A stretch of 64,000 nt of DNA, taken from positions 124,001 through 188,000 of the forward strand of contig JACGCN010000019.1 in the NCBI GenBank assembly GCA_014905825.1, written 5' to 3'. Positions within the stretch are counted from its first letter, which is position 1, and each line of letters starts with the position of its first letter. The translations under genes were made by a program, and so were the position numbers. Below are positions 20,410-31,097 of the stretch, piece by piece. This DNA comes from Lyophyllum atratum (taxonomy: Eukaryota; Basidiomycota; Agaricomycetes; Agaricales; Lyophyllaceae). Under the pieces are notes generated by a model. It ran no database searches. It was not told the DNA's origin and worked only from the letters and a program-made list of their open reading frames with translations.

Positions 20410-21817
20410 TTAATCTGTTTCATCTCCTGTCCCTTCCAGCTGTTTGATCTTTGCCTGTAAATCGGCAATGACAGACGCATGTGCAATTATTTCGGCATCT
20501 TTGTCTGCCATAACCTTTTGTGTCTCCTCCTGTAAGCTTTCCTTCTCTGCAATTGCGATTTGGAGCTCTTTAGCAATTTCTAAAGCTTCATTCCGTTTTG
20601 CTGCAAGAAGCCCAGATGTAAGAACTTGGAATTGATTGAGAATCTTTGCAGTATCTGCTTTGGCGTCTCGTCTGAGCCGAGGGGAAGTATAGTGTGTGGC
20701 TGTAGATGCGCCTGTAGGCTGCTGCACTGCCAACACCATCCACAAATCGCACTCTTCTGAAAGCCTTTCGCACTAGCAAGTGCAAGATATTTAGTTGTCA
20801 GTCTTGTTGAGAAAAATTCATTAACACTTACGCGGGAAACGAGCCCTTGAATCTCACGATTAAATCGTGCACTGACTTCAGATACTTTTGTCAGCTTGGG
20901 ACGTAATGGCTTTGCACGAGGAATCACTGTTCCAAATTTTAGCAAGCTCTAAGATCAGATACACGTCTCAAATGCTAGCTCACAATATTCCTGATTTCTA
21001 CGTTTTACACCAGCAACAAATCCATGAGCTGCAGACTTTTGAGAGATTCTCAGACGCTTTGAAGAACCTGATGCTAGTGATGCCTCTTTATCCTGGCAAG
21101 CAGCAGGTGTTGAAAGTACAGATTGGGAGCCAGCATCTGGTTCGGATGGTCCAGGTGTAAAAGTGGATTGTGACATTGGCTCGGAGCCGATATCTGGTTC
21201 AGATGGTCCAAGTGTAAAACGATAAAGAGATGTTGAAGACGCAAATTGACTTTGAGCCATTAACTGAGGATCAATTACAGGCTATGTTATAAATTTCTTC
21301 AGTATTGACCAGACTTGATATCACTCAGATCAGCTCATACCTGAGGCTGAGATGGTGTCGGTGTTGTTAGATTTGGCAGGATTCCCGATCCTCCTAAAGG
21401 GGTCGAGAGAGTATACTGGACCTGCTGAGGCACTGTATTATTCTGTAGAGATGGAAGAGCAAAAGGATCTAGGTCTGCATTCTAGTAAGAATATAGTCAG
21501 TAGTTTTTTTCTTTTCATTTCTATGTTCTGCTCACCGGCTGTGCAGATTCACTTCCTATCTGGGGTTCTTGAGGACTGTTATTATTTGCATAGAATCCTT
21601 CTTGCTCCTGTATATCATTGTTAGGCGCATCCTTAAAAGTAGTAAAAAACGTACTCTTGACTTTAAAAAAGTCCTTCCTTTGACTGTATGAAGGCATTCA
21701 TCCCGCAATGGTCGATCTGGGGCACTTATTGCATCTCGGAGGCTGGCGTGACACTGTGGGCCTCTTGAGAGGTGTGTGCTTCGCAGTTGGTTTACTTTGC
21801 CTGCGATCAGATGCCAT
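20410..21817 (-). CDS. uncharacterised coiled-coil KDZ cargo protein, divergent from the transposase
   Basis: Family unknown. An upstream ATG at 21817 gives MASDRRQSKPTAKHTPLK... with a CNKC pair but meets an in-frame TGA at about 21698-21700. The next codon is ATG (21695-21697), giving MPSYSQRKDFFK joined in phase to DAPNNDIQEQEGFY. Further exons carry Pro/Gln/Ser-rich sequence, a duplicated LGPSEPDIGSEP / PGPSEPDAGSQ motif, a likely nuclear signal (SSKRLRISQKS), and KFGTVIPRAKPLRPKLTKVS-EVSARFNREIQGLVSR. The last exon joins in phase (CERLSEECDLWMVLAVQQP) to a C-terminal coiled coil (AKELQIAIAEKESLQEETQK). Before the hAT insertion its start lay only a few hundred bases from the KDZ transposase start, on the opposite strand. 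Resemblance in style to the 12.2-14.2 kb gene is noted; homology is not shown. Confidence 0.5.
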
Positions 21818-21962
21818 GAAAGTGTTGAGAATAATAAATCTCTTTTTATATCAATTACATTGTATTTGCTGCAAACAAAAGACGGTACATGAGAGATATA
21901 CTGGTGAGGCTATAAATAAATTTTCGGGCTTGGCGTAGCACAGGTTGACTATGATCCGACCA

Positions 21963-21970
21963 AGCATCAA
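21963..21970 (+). repeat. hAT target-site duplication, left copy
   Basis: AGCATCAA lies immediately before the left terminal inverted repeat. An identical octamer is at 25636-25643, immediately after the right one. Confidence 0.9.
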
Positions 21971-24900
21971 TAGTGAATAGCATGGGTAACCCGGGGTCCA
22001 TTTTTAACATACCCGCACCCAGACCCATAAAATACCCGACCCAAGAGGGTGGGTAGGGTAGGGGCCGGGTATACACGATGGGTACATGCGGGTCGGTGGG
22101 TAAAGGCTGGGTTCGAGGTACCCCCGGGTATGATTCAGATATACGGTACAAATTACTTTAATCTACTCATACTCAGAGAGGAGCTCGCGAATTTCCTGGC
22201 CCTCCTCATTAGCTTCCTGATCATTGTCATTAATGTCTGGCAGACGTGCAACAGCAACCACATCCGAGTCATGGATAAGCCCCATCAGACTCCACTCTCC
22301 AAGACACATAAGTGCGCGTGATGTCTCAGCAGAAAGCCGGTTTCACGTGTGTGACAACAGTATACGACCGCGGCTGAATACGCGTTCGACATCGGTGGAC
22401 GTTGCTGAAAGAAAGATAAGCCCGAGTCATGCCATAGATAAGAGAACATACCGGGTATGGAGAGATAATCCAGCGCCATGCGCGCGAGGTTGGGCCAGAC
22501 TGATTTCTTTGCATTCCACCACATCAGCGCATCGGGTGTGTGCTCCACAGGGAGCGCGAGATAGGCCACAAGCTCATCTTCGATAGGTGCAGCATTCGAC
22601 GGGCCAGCAAGAGCTGGGAGTTGATCGAAGATGTTGACTTCTCCGGCCTTGTGGGAGGACTTCTATTGCAAATGCGTCGCAGAATATTAGTTCAGTGATA
22701 ATTGTTGATAGAGCAACTACGCACCTTTGGCAACGATGTCGGTTGAGCCTCGTTTGTGTCAGGATTAAAACGGTCCTTATACGAGCGATCATATTCAGCT
22801 CGGAGTATCTCACTCGCCGTACTGATCCAATCGTCGTCCCACTTTGCCTTCTTGAAGTATGCAAGTTTGTGTTGCAGGTGAAGAACTATTAGATTATCAG
22901 TGTAGAGAATAGATGATAGCGTTAGGTATGACTCACTCATAGCAATCCTGTATGCCTCGGAGTCGTCGGTAAGGTTGTAGTACCGATTGAGCGTCTTCTT
23001 GGCAAGTCCAGCTGCTGCACGGATTGCAGGTTCATACTTCTCATTGATGGAAGCATTTGTAAGGACTTTGTCGATGTGATCCATGGCTGGGATCACAGTT
23101 GCGAGAGAGGGTGTTGCACGAGAGAAAAATAAGGTGGCATCCTTGAAAACCTGCAAAGCGGCGTGAGCTCACAATCATAAACGTTATAGACAGGAGAAAA
23201 AATCAAACAGGCGCCCCATGAAGGCTGGGTTTACGGTGTCAGCGCCCACAGGCACCCACAAGCACCTATTGCCGCCGAACCCACGCTGTCAGCGCCCGGA
23301 TGGGAAATTTTTACTCGGGGTCTGCTCCCTTACCTTCAAGACGTCCGCCAACTGCTGTACCAGTTTCCATTCACCCCCCGATAGCTCATACTGACGGAGG
23401 CCATGGTCCTTCTCGCGTTTGCTAGTCAACTTGTCAATTGCCGCGCGGTACTCAATTGCAAACTTCAACATGTCGTATGTCGAGTTCCATCGCGTCTGGA
23501 CATCCCGCGGCATCTTGCGCAAGCTTTTCTCAAGGTCTTTGAGCACCTCAAACCATGCGGGAAGGAGAATCGTTGAGGAGTGGATGATCGCGAATGATAT
23601 CTTGCGGAGCTGTTATGGTAGAACAAGTGGTGAGTCTTACGGAGCTGTGACAATACAACACTGACTCACCTTGACTAGGAGAAGCTTGACAGGACGAATA
23701 CTTGCATTGAGCTTAGCGCGATCTGTCTCTGACAGCTGAACACGCTCATCCTCCCACCAGCTGATCTCTCTATCATCGCTTTCATCGCTTTCTCCCGTGG
23801 CAAGTCGTTCCTTCAAGGCATCAATCTGCATCTGGAGGTCTTCGAGGTCGGTTCCCTCGGCGAGCACACGTAATTCCTTTTCGGCCTCATCTAGTGCAGC
23901 ATCCGCTTTGTCCTTTGGAACATCGAACTGACGCACAGCGGTTTTGGCCACGAGACTGACGATGTGATTGAAGCATCTGATCAGGTTTGCCTGTCCCGGG
24001 AATTCCTCAACGAGCTTCTCTAGCTCGTCGACCATCACAACGTTGGGCGACGCATTGTCGCAGGTGACACCGAGGAGCTATGACATCAATGTGAGTTTGA
24101 ATTGCTGGATGCAGGGTATGAGTACTTACTTGATCTTCTATGCCGAATCTTTGCAGGATTGCCGCGAGCTCGAATGCGAGCGTTTTCCCGGTATGCGATC
24201 GAGCCACCTCAACGAAATCAAGCAAGAATTTCTTTGCATTGCCTCCCTCTTCAAGATGTACAGTAGCAGCGAGGAATGCACGGTGATTTGGGGATGTCCA
24301 GCAGTCCGTCGCCAGACTGATCTTGCCTTCGTGATCCTGTAAGTAACTGTTAGTTATCATCCCGTCATCGGTTCTGATTATGTACCTGTAACATAGACGC
24401 CACTCGCTCGCTGGTTTTTTTGAACACGGCCTTGACATCACGCGATATAGTAGATGGCGAAGGTATGTATATTCCTGGACGTCCCGTGTTCATTAAACAC
24501 CTGAACCCACGGTCATTCACCAGGTCCATGGGCCGCAGACTCTCTGCCATCCACCGCACGTACTCGGCCCTGGTAAGATATTCAGAATGATCCATTGAGT
24601 GATAGACGATCAACATACCTGGCCTCCGTTCGGTCATGTGGGCGTGTCGAGTACGTCACTACTCCCTTACCCTTTCTCTCGAATGCAAGGCTGATGTTTC
24701 CAGACCTAATCTTCCTCGATACAATGCCTTCACGTATCTCCGAAGCATTGGATGCTTCATCGGCTCCTGCAAGAACCTCGTCACCCCAGCACTTTCGTGC
24801 ATGTTTTCGTAAGTTTCCCGTCGAGTTCTTGTCGGATGTATGAAGGAAGCGCCTGACGTCGCGCGTCTTCCCTTTGCAGTACTTCGCGGCGCATCTGAAC

Positions 24901-25635
24901 ACATGGCACTTGTGACCCCCATGACGCTGTACCTCGGGCATTGCTTCGAAGAAGCCATAGATAGGGCGGTTCCATGCCTTCGATAATTTTTCTACTGTCT
25001 AGAGGTAAGTGTCTATTCAGTATCAAGATCAGAGATACGGACCTAACTCCTTTTCGTCAGTCGCTTCATTATCACTCTCGATCTCAATCACTTCATCTCC
25101 TGCTACTGCCGACGTCACCGTCGTCCCATCAACCATATCCACATCACTCTCATCAGCGTCTCCCGGACCGGCAGTCCTCTTCGGGGATGTGGGTGGTGCC
25201 TCGCTGTCGCTGTCACCCTGCACCGGTGGTTTTAAGTTCCTTGATACTTTGTTTGTCGACTTTTTCTTTGCAGCCTTCTCTGCATTGAATGCCTGTGCCT
25301 TTTGGGTGGGCTTAATAGTTCTTCTAGAGGTTGATGTAGTAGATTTTCTGGGCGGTGATTTAGAAGATCGCGCCATGTTAGAGAACACGGAAATGTCAAA
25401 GATGTGAAAATTGTATTATTTCCCTTTGAGAAATGTGGCTGTGCTACACGTGGAAAATGAGGGGCATTTTGGTCAACCGCCATTCCAGAATCAACCCTCA
25501 AAAGTCACATGACTACCCATACCCGGTGCTCGGGTCTGGGTCACAGCAGGGTATAGAATTGTATGACCCGGACCCCAACCCATCCGGGTAAGCATACTGC
25601 ACCCGGCCGGGTAGCTGTACCCATGCTAATCACTA
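21971..25635 (-). mobile_element. hAT DNA transposon, complete, nested in the KDZ element
   Basis: An element of 3665 bp. Terminal inverted repeats TAGTGAATAGCATGGGTA (21971-21988) and its complement at 25618-25635 match at 17 of 18 positions. They are flanked by identical 8 bp duplications AGCATCAA (21963-21970 and 25636-25643), the target size expected for hAT. Both subterminal regions are rich in GGGTA/CCCGG words. The single gene is a minus-strand hAT transposase with a premature stop. The insertion split the short region between two divergent KDZ genes, so the hAT is younger than the KDZ cargo arrangement. Confidence 0.93.
22163..25388 (-). pseudogene. hAT transposase with BED zinc finger, one premature stop
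   Basis: Multi-exon hAT-family transposase. The N-terminus is basic and Ser-rich with an acidic stretch. A BED-type finger follows (GHKCHVFRCAAKYCKG ... LRKHARKC, about 24780-24920), then ISLATDCWTSPNHRAFLA (about 24290), LLGVTCDNASPN with catalytic-region Asp, CFNHIVSLVAK, PRDVQTRWNSTYDML (about 23480), and the C-terminal dimerisation region WWNAKKSVWPNLARMALDYL and ATSTDVERVFSRGRILLSHT. In the last motif the codon after HT is TGA (complement 22343-22345), where the family consensus HTRNRLS predicts Arg. Reading continues NRLSAETSRALMCLGEW to a natural stop at 22163. A single CGA-to-TGA (CpG to TpG) transition explains the damage. The intron at about 23157-23330 is longer than the others. 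Start could be 25388 or 25376. Confidence 0.85.
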
Positions 25636-25643
25636 AGCATCAA
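25636..25643 (+). repeat. hAT target-site duplication, right copy
   Basis: AGCATCAA directly follows the right inverted repeat and is identical to 21963-21970. Confidence 0.9.
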
Positions 25644-25674
25644 CTCAAACCAACACCATTTATCCCTTTTCTCG

Positions 25675-28600
25675 ATGGATATCACACTGGATAATCCTGC
25701 AACTTCTTCTAGCCTTGAAATCACACTTGATACTCCACCCAGCTCACCTCCTTTGCTATCACTTGATGACCCCACTGAACACTGTGATTCACAAAAGCGC
25801 TTACTGGAAGATATGGAACTTTTGATACCAAACCATGCGTCTCCTCAAAAAAGACAGCGTACTCGATTTCATGTTCAAAACAATCAGCTCAAGCGAGCAC
25901 GCGTCAGGAAGCCAAGGCACGGAAACAGTGATCAACAGGATTCTGTTCTGTTTACTACTGCTCAAAGTCCCATCGGATTTTGGACTGATGATATGCATAT
26001 GGCCTCCAACCCACAAGAATTTGACTCTGGGTTACAAAATGATGTCCCTTCCTCTAATACTGGTTATTTGGCCTTTGTCGAAGCAGTATTTTGCAATGTT
26101 GCTGGTTTTTTTCTGCCTTAAAAGAGATATATTCGTTGTGCAAGGGTGGAATAGCAGTCAAGGCAGAGCTACGGTGCGTAAACTCCAAAGGATGTTTTGA
26201 CTGTTCTAACTTTGAATTAGAAAGAGTGGTATTACTTGCAGCTTGATAGGTCTTCTCCGAAACTGGAACCTGTATGCTTATGCCCTATTGCTAAGCTGCT
26301 TGGAGAATGTGTCCACCAGGACTTCTTCAATGAGTTCGAAGTAGAAAACCCAGCAAGTTATGAAGGACAAAAGGATGGTACGAGAACTACATTGTTTCAT
26401 TTGGAATACACTTCTGATTTCGAACATAGATGTCATCCTTTTTTGCAGAGATCTCAGGGAGACAGACTCAGTCAATCTTTTCTCTGTGGCGTCGGCCAAA
26501 AATCCTCATTTAGTCAAGTCAAGAAAGATTGTTGCCTATACAGGAGATGATAGAGGTACTGGATGCTGGACGTGTACAGCAGACAGCGGAAACTCTTGCG
26601 GTCATATATATCGAGCAAAGAATACTTTCCAGCAATTGTTGAAGGCAGATCCAAGTGCCAAGGATGACAGCGCAAGCAAAAATACACCTGCAGGTGCGAA
26701 ATACATTCTAGATTGTACAACAAGTGCATTGATCACTTATAACTAGTTGCTGCTCATCGGGCCAATGTCCAGCAAATCCAGCCCGTCTCATATCTTCCAA
26801 TTGCTATACCCACTTGGGCTGCCATCGATAGTGATGTGGAGTTATATCTCCAACCACTGCCCATTACAAAAAGCCCTGAAATCATCCCTCTCAGCCCATT
26901 CTCCCGATGTGCATGTGGTATTCTCTTTGATCCAGCTAAACCAACTGTGACAAAGAACTGTCTGCTCTATTCTCTCACCGAGCCTCTCGTATGCTCAATT
27001 CAACTACAAAAGTGCCAAAAATGCAATACCCGAGGCAATCGCTACATTGGTCCGGATTCTCGCCAGCTGGGAATTTTCAACTACAACAACCGACTTCTCT
27101 TCGCACATGACCTGTTGGACGAGTATACTATGGAGTACACCTCATCGGAGACTCCTTTTGTGGCATGGGTCCATGTCGTGTCACGGAGATATGCCAAGTA
27201 CGCACAAGGGGCCACTTTTGTGGATGAAGGAACCTTCCGAAAAGTTTGGTTCGACTATGCACGGCTAGTCAATTTTAGCAATGACATGGCTTGTCCCAAA
27301 TGTGGACCATGTCCTTCCGACGTTATCTGGGATGGGATCACATTGGGATTCAATCAGAAACATCTTCTTCCCACCTTGTACCCACCAACCACACTCCACC
27401 CCAATTCGATTGAGCGCCGCTGCTCATATCCTAAAAAGCAAACATTGGTGTTAAACAAGGACTGCAGAAAGCTTCTGCAAAGTATCACTACTGGGCCATC
27501 ATTGGTCCATGATGACAGCACAGGAAATGTTGAGGAGAGTGAAGACTCCGATGCAAGTGGTGCTGAAGAAGCCTCCTTGGAGTCAGCCAAGCAGCTCAAG
27601 AATATTCTTCAGCGAGTTCAAAAAATTCCGGAACTGGAGCAGCTATTAACAGCTGAGAACACATCATTGGCATCCTTGTTCACAAGATATAGTGGTTCGG
27701 CAGTCATCCTGGCCAAAATTGACTGCCCTAGACCTTACCGCAAGTTTTTTCAGCAGGTAAATTTCTGGTTGTATATCAATAAAGCTCTAATTGTGTCTTT
27801 CAGATTTCAACAAGTGACTCCATCCTGCAAATAGTCAATCGTCCTGCCCTTCGATTACTTCAGGAATTTATTGCAAACCCAAGGAGAGAAGTAATGGAAA
27901 ACCTCCTGGGCATTCCATGTCTCTACCACGTTATTCAGTTTGAATATGCGAAGGGCAGCTTATTACCTAAAGAGTTATTAGGTGTTCTACAATGGATTGC
28001 CCAACGCACAACGGAGGTGCTAGATCGTCTACTGAATTATCCGGTGCCACCAGAAGACCCTTCTGCCAATGGGGCAGATAATGGCTGGGAAAAAGTGCGC
28101 CACAGCATTTCTTAGGTTTTATAAATGATGCTGACAGCAACTCTAGAGTGGATGCTATTATAATATGCCTCAAATAAGGCATCGCCCAAAATATCCAAAT
28201 CTCAAGCATGAAAATCGAGCTGAACCACTAAACCGTGGTGGAAAGTGCCAAAAGTATTATGGGGAATATGGCCAAAACAGGCTTACTGGAGGCATCATGT
28301 GCGCTTGGTGTACCCATAGCATCTGCTATGGCTACCACTGCATTCTACAGAGTGAAGGGCGGAATGATGTATTCTCTGCTATGGTTACGCGCTGGCCAAA
28401 TCCCCCAAAGAGAGTCATCTATGACTTTGCTTGTCAACTTGGCCCATACTGCAGAACAAGGGAACCAGAATTCTTTGCCGATACACAGTTCCTAATTGAC
28501 GACTTTCATGCCACTGGTCATACCCGATGTTCGGAAGCAGCCTTTCTTCGAACATATGCAGAGACCCAACCTCTCCTTGGAAGGATCAATCCAAGTGCTG

Positions 28601-28743
28601 CTGAATGTGGGAATGGTGGATTAGGAAGGATACGGAAATCAGTCAGCTATATGGGACAGGAGAGAGCAATAATATTTACCAAGGTTTTTCTCTCAGTTTG
28701 GAATCGGTCTAAAATACAAAGGATGTATCGTCATCAAAAGTAG
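25675..28743 (+). CDS. KDZ-superfamily transposase with CxC5/CxC6-type cysteine clusters
   Basis: Transposase expected to cut and paste the host element. The N-terminus MDITLDNPATSSSL is Ser/Pro/acidic with a basic nuclear-type stretch (QLKRARVRKPRHG). It is followed by a SWIM-like CLCPIAKLLGECVH, then CWTCTADSGNSCGH, and a CxC5-like block with CACG, CQKCNTRGNRYIGPDSRQ and LLDEYTMEYTSSETPFVAW. After an acidic linker come YYNMPQIRHRPKYPN, LTGGIMCAWCTHSICYGYHC and the catalytic region: VIYDFACQLGPYC (Asp), FLIDDFHATGHTRC and SAAECGNGGLGRIRKSVSYM (Glu). All introns can be placed in phase (for example 26063-26126 and 28097-28149) without any disabling change, so the gene may be functional. The hAT insertion ends 32-40 bp before its ATG and probably separates it from its original promoter. 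Confidence 0.83.
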
Positions 28744-28799
28744 AAATATACATGTTGGAGTGGCTGGGACAGTAAAATTGAATTGGCCTCTGCATGCCT

Positions 28800-29350
28800 G
28801 CATACGGAGGATGGTGAAATTCAACTATCTAGTGCAACTATCTCCCAGATACAGCGGATGGTGAAATTCAACTATCTCCTACGTACGGAGGATGGTAAAA
28901 TTCAACTATCCCCTACATACGGAGGATGGTGAAATTCAACTATCTCCCAGATACAGAGAATGGTGAAATTCAACTATCTAGTGCAACTATCTCCTACGTA
29001 CGGAGGATGGCGAAATTCAACTATCTCCTACGTACGGAGGATGGTGAAATTCAACTATCTCCTACGTACGGAGGATGGTGAAATTCAACTATCTCCTAGT
29101 ACGGAGGATGGTGAAATTCAACTATCCCCTACACACGGAGGATGGTGAAATTCAACTATGCCCTACACACCGAGGATGGTGAAATTCAACTATCTCCCAG
29201 ATACAGAGGATGGTGAAATTCAACTATCTAGTGCAACTATCTCCCAGATACAGCGGATGGTGAAATTCAACTATCTCCTACGTACGGAGGATGGTGAAAT
29301 TCAACCATCTCCTCCATACAGAGGATAGTTGAGTCAAACTATCTCCCACC
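28800..29350. repeat. KDZ right subterminal repeat array
   Basis: About fifteen units of 30-36 bp, consensus GGAGGATGGTGAAATTCAAC then TATCTCCTACGTAC. Variants carry CCCAGATACAG or CCCTACACAC between units. The unit is inverted relative to the left array. Open frames through it are artefacts. Confidence 0.85.
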
Positions 29351-29723
29351 ACTATTGACAGCATTTAATTTCAATATGAAGGACAGTTAAATTGAACTAT
29401 CCAATCAGAGCAGATTAGACGTCATAGCCAAACTGGAGATGGGTAAATTGAACTATTATTAGGGTGTGAAGACGGTGAAAACAAATCGTCCTTTGTTTGG
29501 CATTTGTGGCAGAGTGTATGGTGATGATGCAGCAGGCCGTATCATGTTTATGCAGCCCGCTGTATGTGTCTCTAACATTATTCAACTTTTCCCTACACCC
29601 GAAGCATGCGCGATGACCGTGGGTATCTGCGTTGTCGCGACGACGAATGGGTCGTCAAACACGGCGGATCTGAATAAAATAGAACATTAGGGTCGCCAAG
29701 CTTGAGTGTGAGCGTAAGAAAGC
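29351..29723. other. KDZ right end and spacer to CACTA gene
   Basis: Single, more divergent copies of the subterminal motif (GGACAGTTAAATTGAACTAT at about 29383; GGGTAAATTGAACTATTATT at about 29440) mark the last recognisable KDZ sequence. The remainder has no gene. Confidence 0.45.
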
Positions 29724-30944
29724 TTACAAGGGGTCTTTAATCTGCAATATGCGCGTTAGAAAATGATACCGCCATAATGAAATCACTGCTTACCTTCAAG
29801 CGAGTTTTGGTCACGGAAATAGGCTGTGGAACGGGGGTAGTATCGGCGTCAGCAAGCATTGGTCGTGATTTCTTGATGGGCCGAGACGATGTCCTCTTCA
29901 GCGAGGAACCCGAGCGTTTGAGCGGCTTTCGCGTGATCGGCTCGGTCTTGATCTTGATGGCACGAGGTAGATGCGAACTGGACCACGACGGGTAGTTGTC
30001 GGTCGCGATCTGGTGGGCCTTCCAGTTGTTAGCGCCATATGAGAGCTCGGGATGTCGGTCACAGAGATAGTGTTCGTAGTAGTTGAGTGCAGCAATATTC
30101 GCCTCGGCCCACGTCGCTGGTGCCATGTTGTTGTCCCGTAGATACACCCATATGGATCTTGCATCTGCACGTATTCTGTCGACATGATGGCCGTTGACCG
30201 GGTCACCGTCTTCGTCTTCGACATACCATGTCATTGTGTTTCCGTTGGGCTCGGGTTTGCGTGTGTGAATAGTGCTGAAAGTCTTCTTATCTTTCTTGGC
30301 GGCGATGTAGTCTTTCTTGAACCAGTATTTGATATCCGGGTAATCGTCTTGGTCCATACAAGGAATTGGAAGAGATGCCGAGAGAATTGGAAGGGATGCC
30401 GAGAGGCTTGGAGCTTCGGGTTTCGGTGGCTCTGATAGAGGAGAACTCTTGAGAGCCTCGATGATTGCAGTTTGAGAGTACCTACATGAATGATTCGCCA
30501 TCATCGTCAACAAATTTAGTGACAATATGCACACCTAATTGTTGTCAAAAGCTTTGCCTGGCTTTCCTCCATGCTAATTTCTAAACGGGTAATCTGCCGC
30601 GCCAGTTTCTCATTCTGATGGACAACCTCGGTAAGCTGAGCGTCCAAAGTTCGAACTATTTGCCATGGGTCGTCGCGTGATCCGGGTCGTTCCCAGTGGG
30701 ACGCGCCTGTGAAATTCTATATCTGAAATATTGAAGATCCTATCAGTAAAGTATATGCAGACGCACGATAGCCCCATTATGCTGTATCCTCCGAGAGTGT
30801 TCATTGTGATCAGGCGGCACCCGACTCGGTTCTATTGATCGACCTGAAGTAATACCGTTGAAGTCGGAATTCTCGAAGCTAAAGCTGCTTGAGAATGGAG
30901 AAGATCCAGCAGGGAAGGGAGTGGACATGGAGAGCGAGGCCATA
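29724..30944 (-). CDS. CACTA-element companion protein (transposon second gene)
   Basis: Minus-strand gene directly downstream of the CACTA-type transposase. The ATG at 30942-30944 gives MASLSMSTPFPAGSSPFSSS. Later exons have NFTGASHWERPGSRDDPWQI, a coiled coil (AQLTEVVHQNEKLARQITRL), Pro/Ser repeats, then a folded-looking block PDIKYWFKKDYIAAKKDKK ... ADARSIWVYLRDNNMAPATW ... LNYYEHYLCDRHPELSYGAN, and a basic tail (KPLKRSGSSLKRTSSRPIKK). The last tiny exon ends IKDPL at 29724. It probably assists transposition or binds DNA, as second proteins of En/Spm-type elements do (inference). No named domain recognised. Confidence 0.6.
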
Positions 30945-31097
30945 GTATAAGTACAAGGAAGAGGATTGACATTACCCCAGTTACGACGCGTTGTTTGGCA
31001 AGCACGCGTCATCAAAATAAGTAGCATGGTGATGATATACACGAGAAAAAAACAGAAGTTGATATACACTAGTACTACTGGACAGGATAAGTCCTGT

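Larger units (their letters stand above)
11600..29460. mobile_element. composite KDZ-superfamily DNA transposon with TET/JBP and other cargo
   Basis: Boundaries are approximate. Both ends carry arrays of the same degenerate unit in opposite orientation (11822-12185 and 28800-29350), consensus GAGGATGGTGMARATTMAACTATCT. The outermost near-matches are AGTTCAATTCAACTGTCC at about 11608 and its inverted counterpart at about 29383. Between them lie a KDZ transposase (25675-28743), a TET/JBP dioxygenase (14218-15626), three uncharacterised genes, a GC-rich repeat island and two tRNA-like sequences. Exact terminal inverted repeats and target duplication were not identified. A hAT element (21971-25635) is inserted inside, so the original element would be about 14 kb. 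Known: fungal TET/JBP genes are often linked to KDZ elements. Inferred: all genes between the arrays move as one unit. Confidence 0.7.

Noticed and set aside
28960..29148. Repetitive open frame in the right-hand array
   Set aside because: It simply translates the 33 bp noncoding repeat.
28800..29350. Regularly spaced repeats resembling a CRISPR array
   Set aside because: Genome is eukaryotic, linkers are similar to each other rather than unique spacers, and there are no cas genes. The inverted counterpart at the other end of the element explains them.
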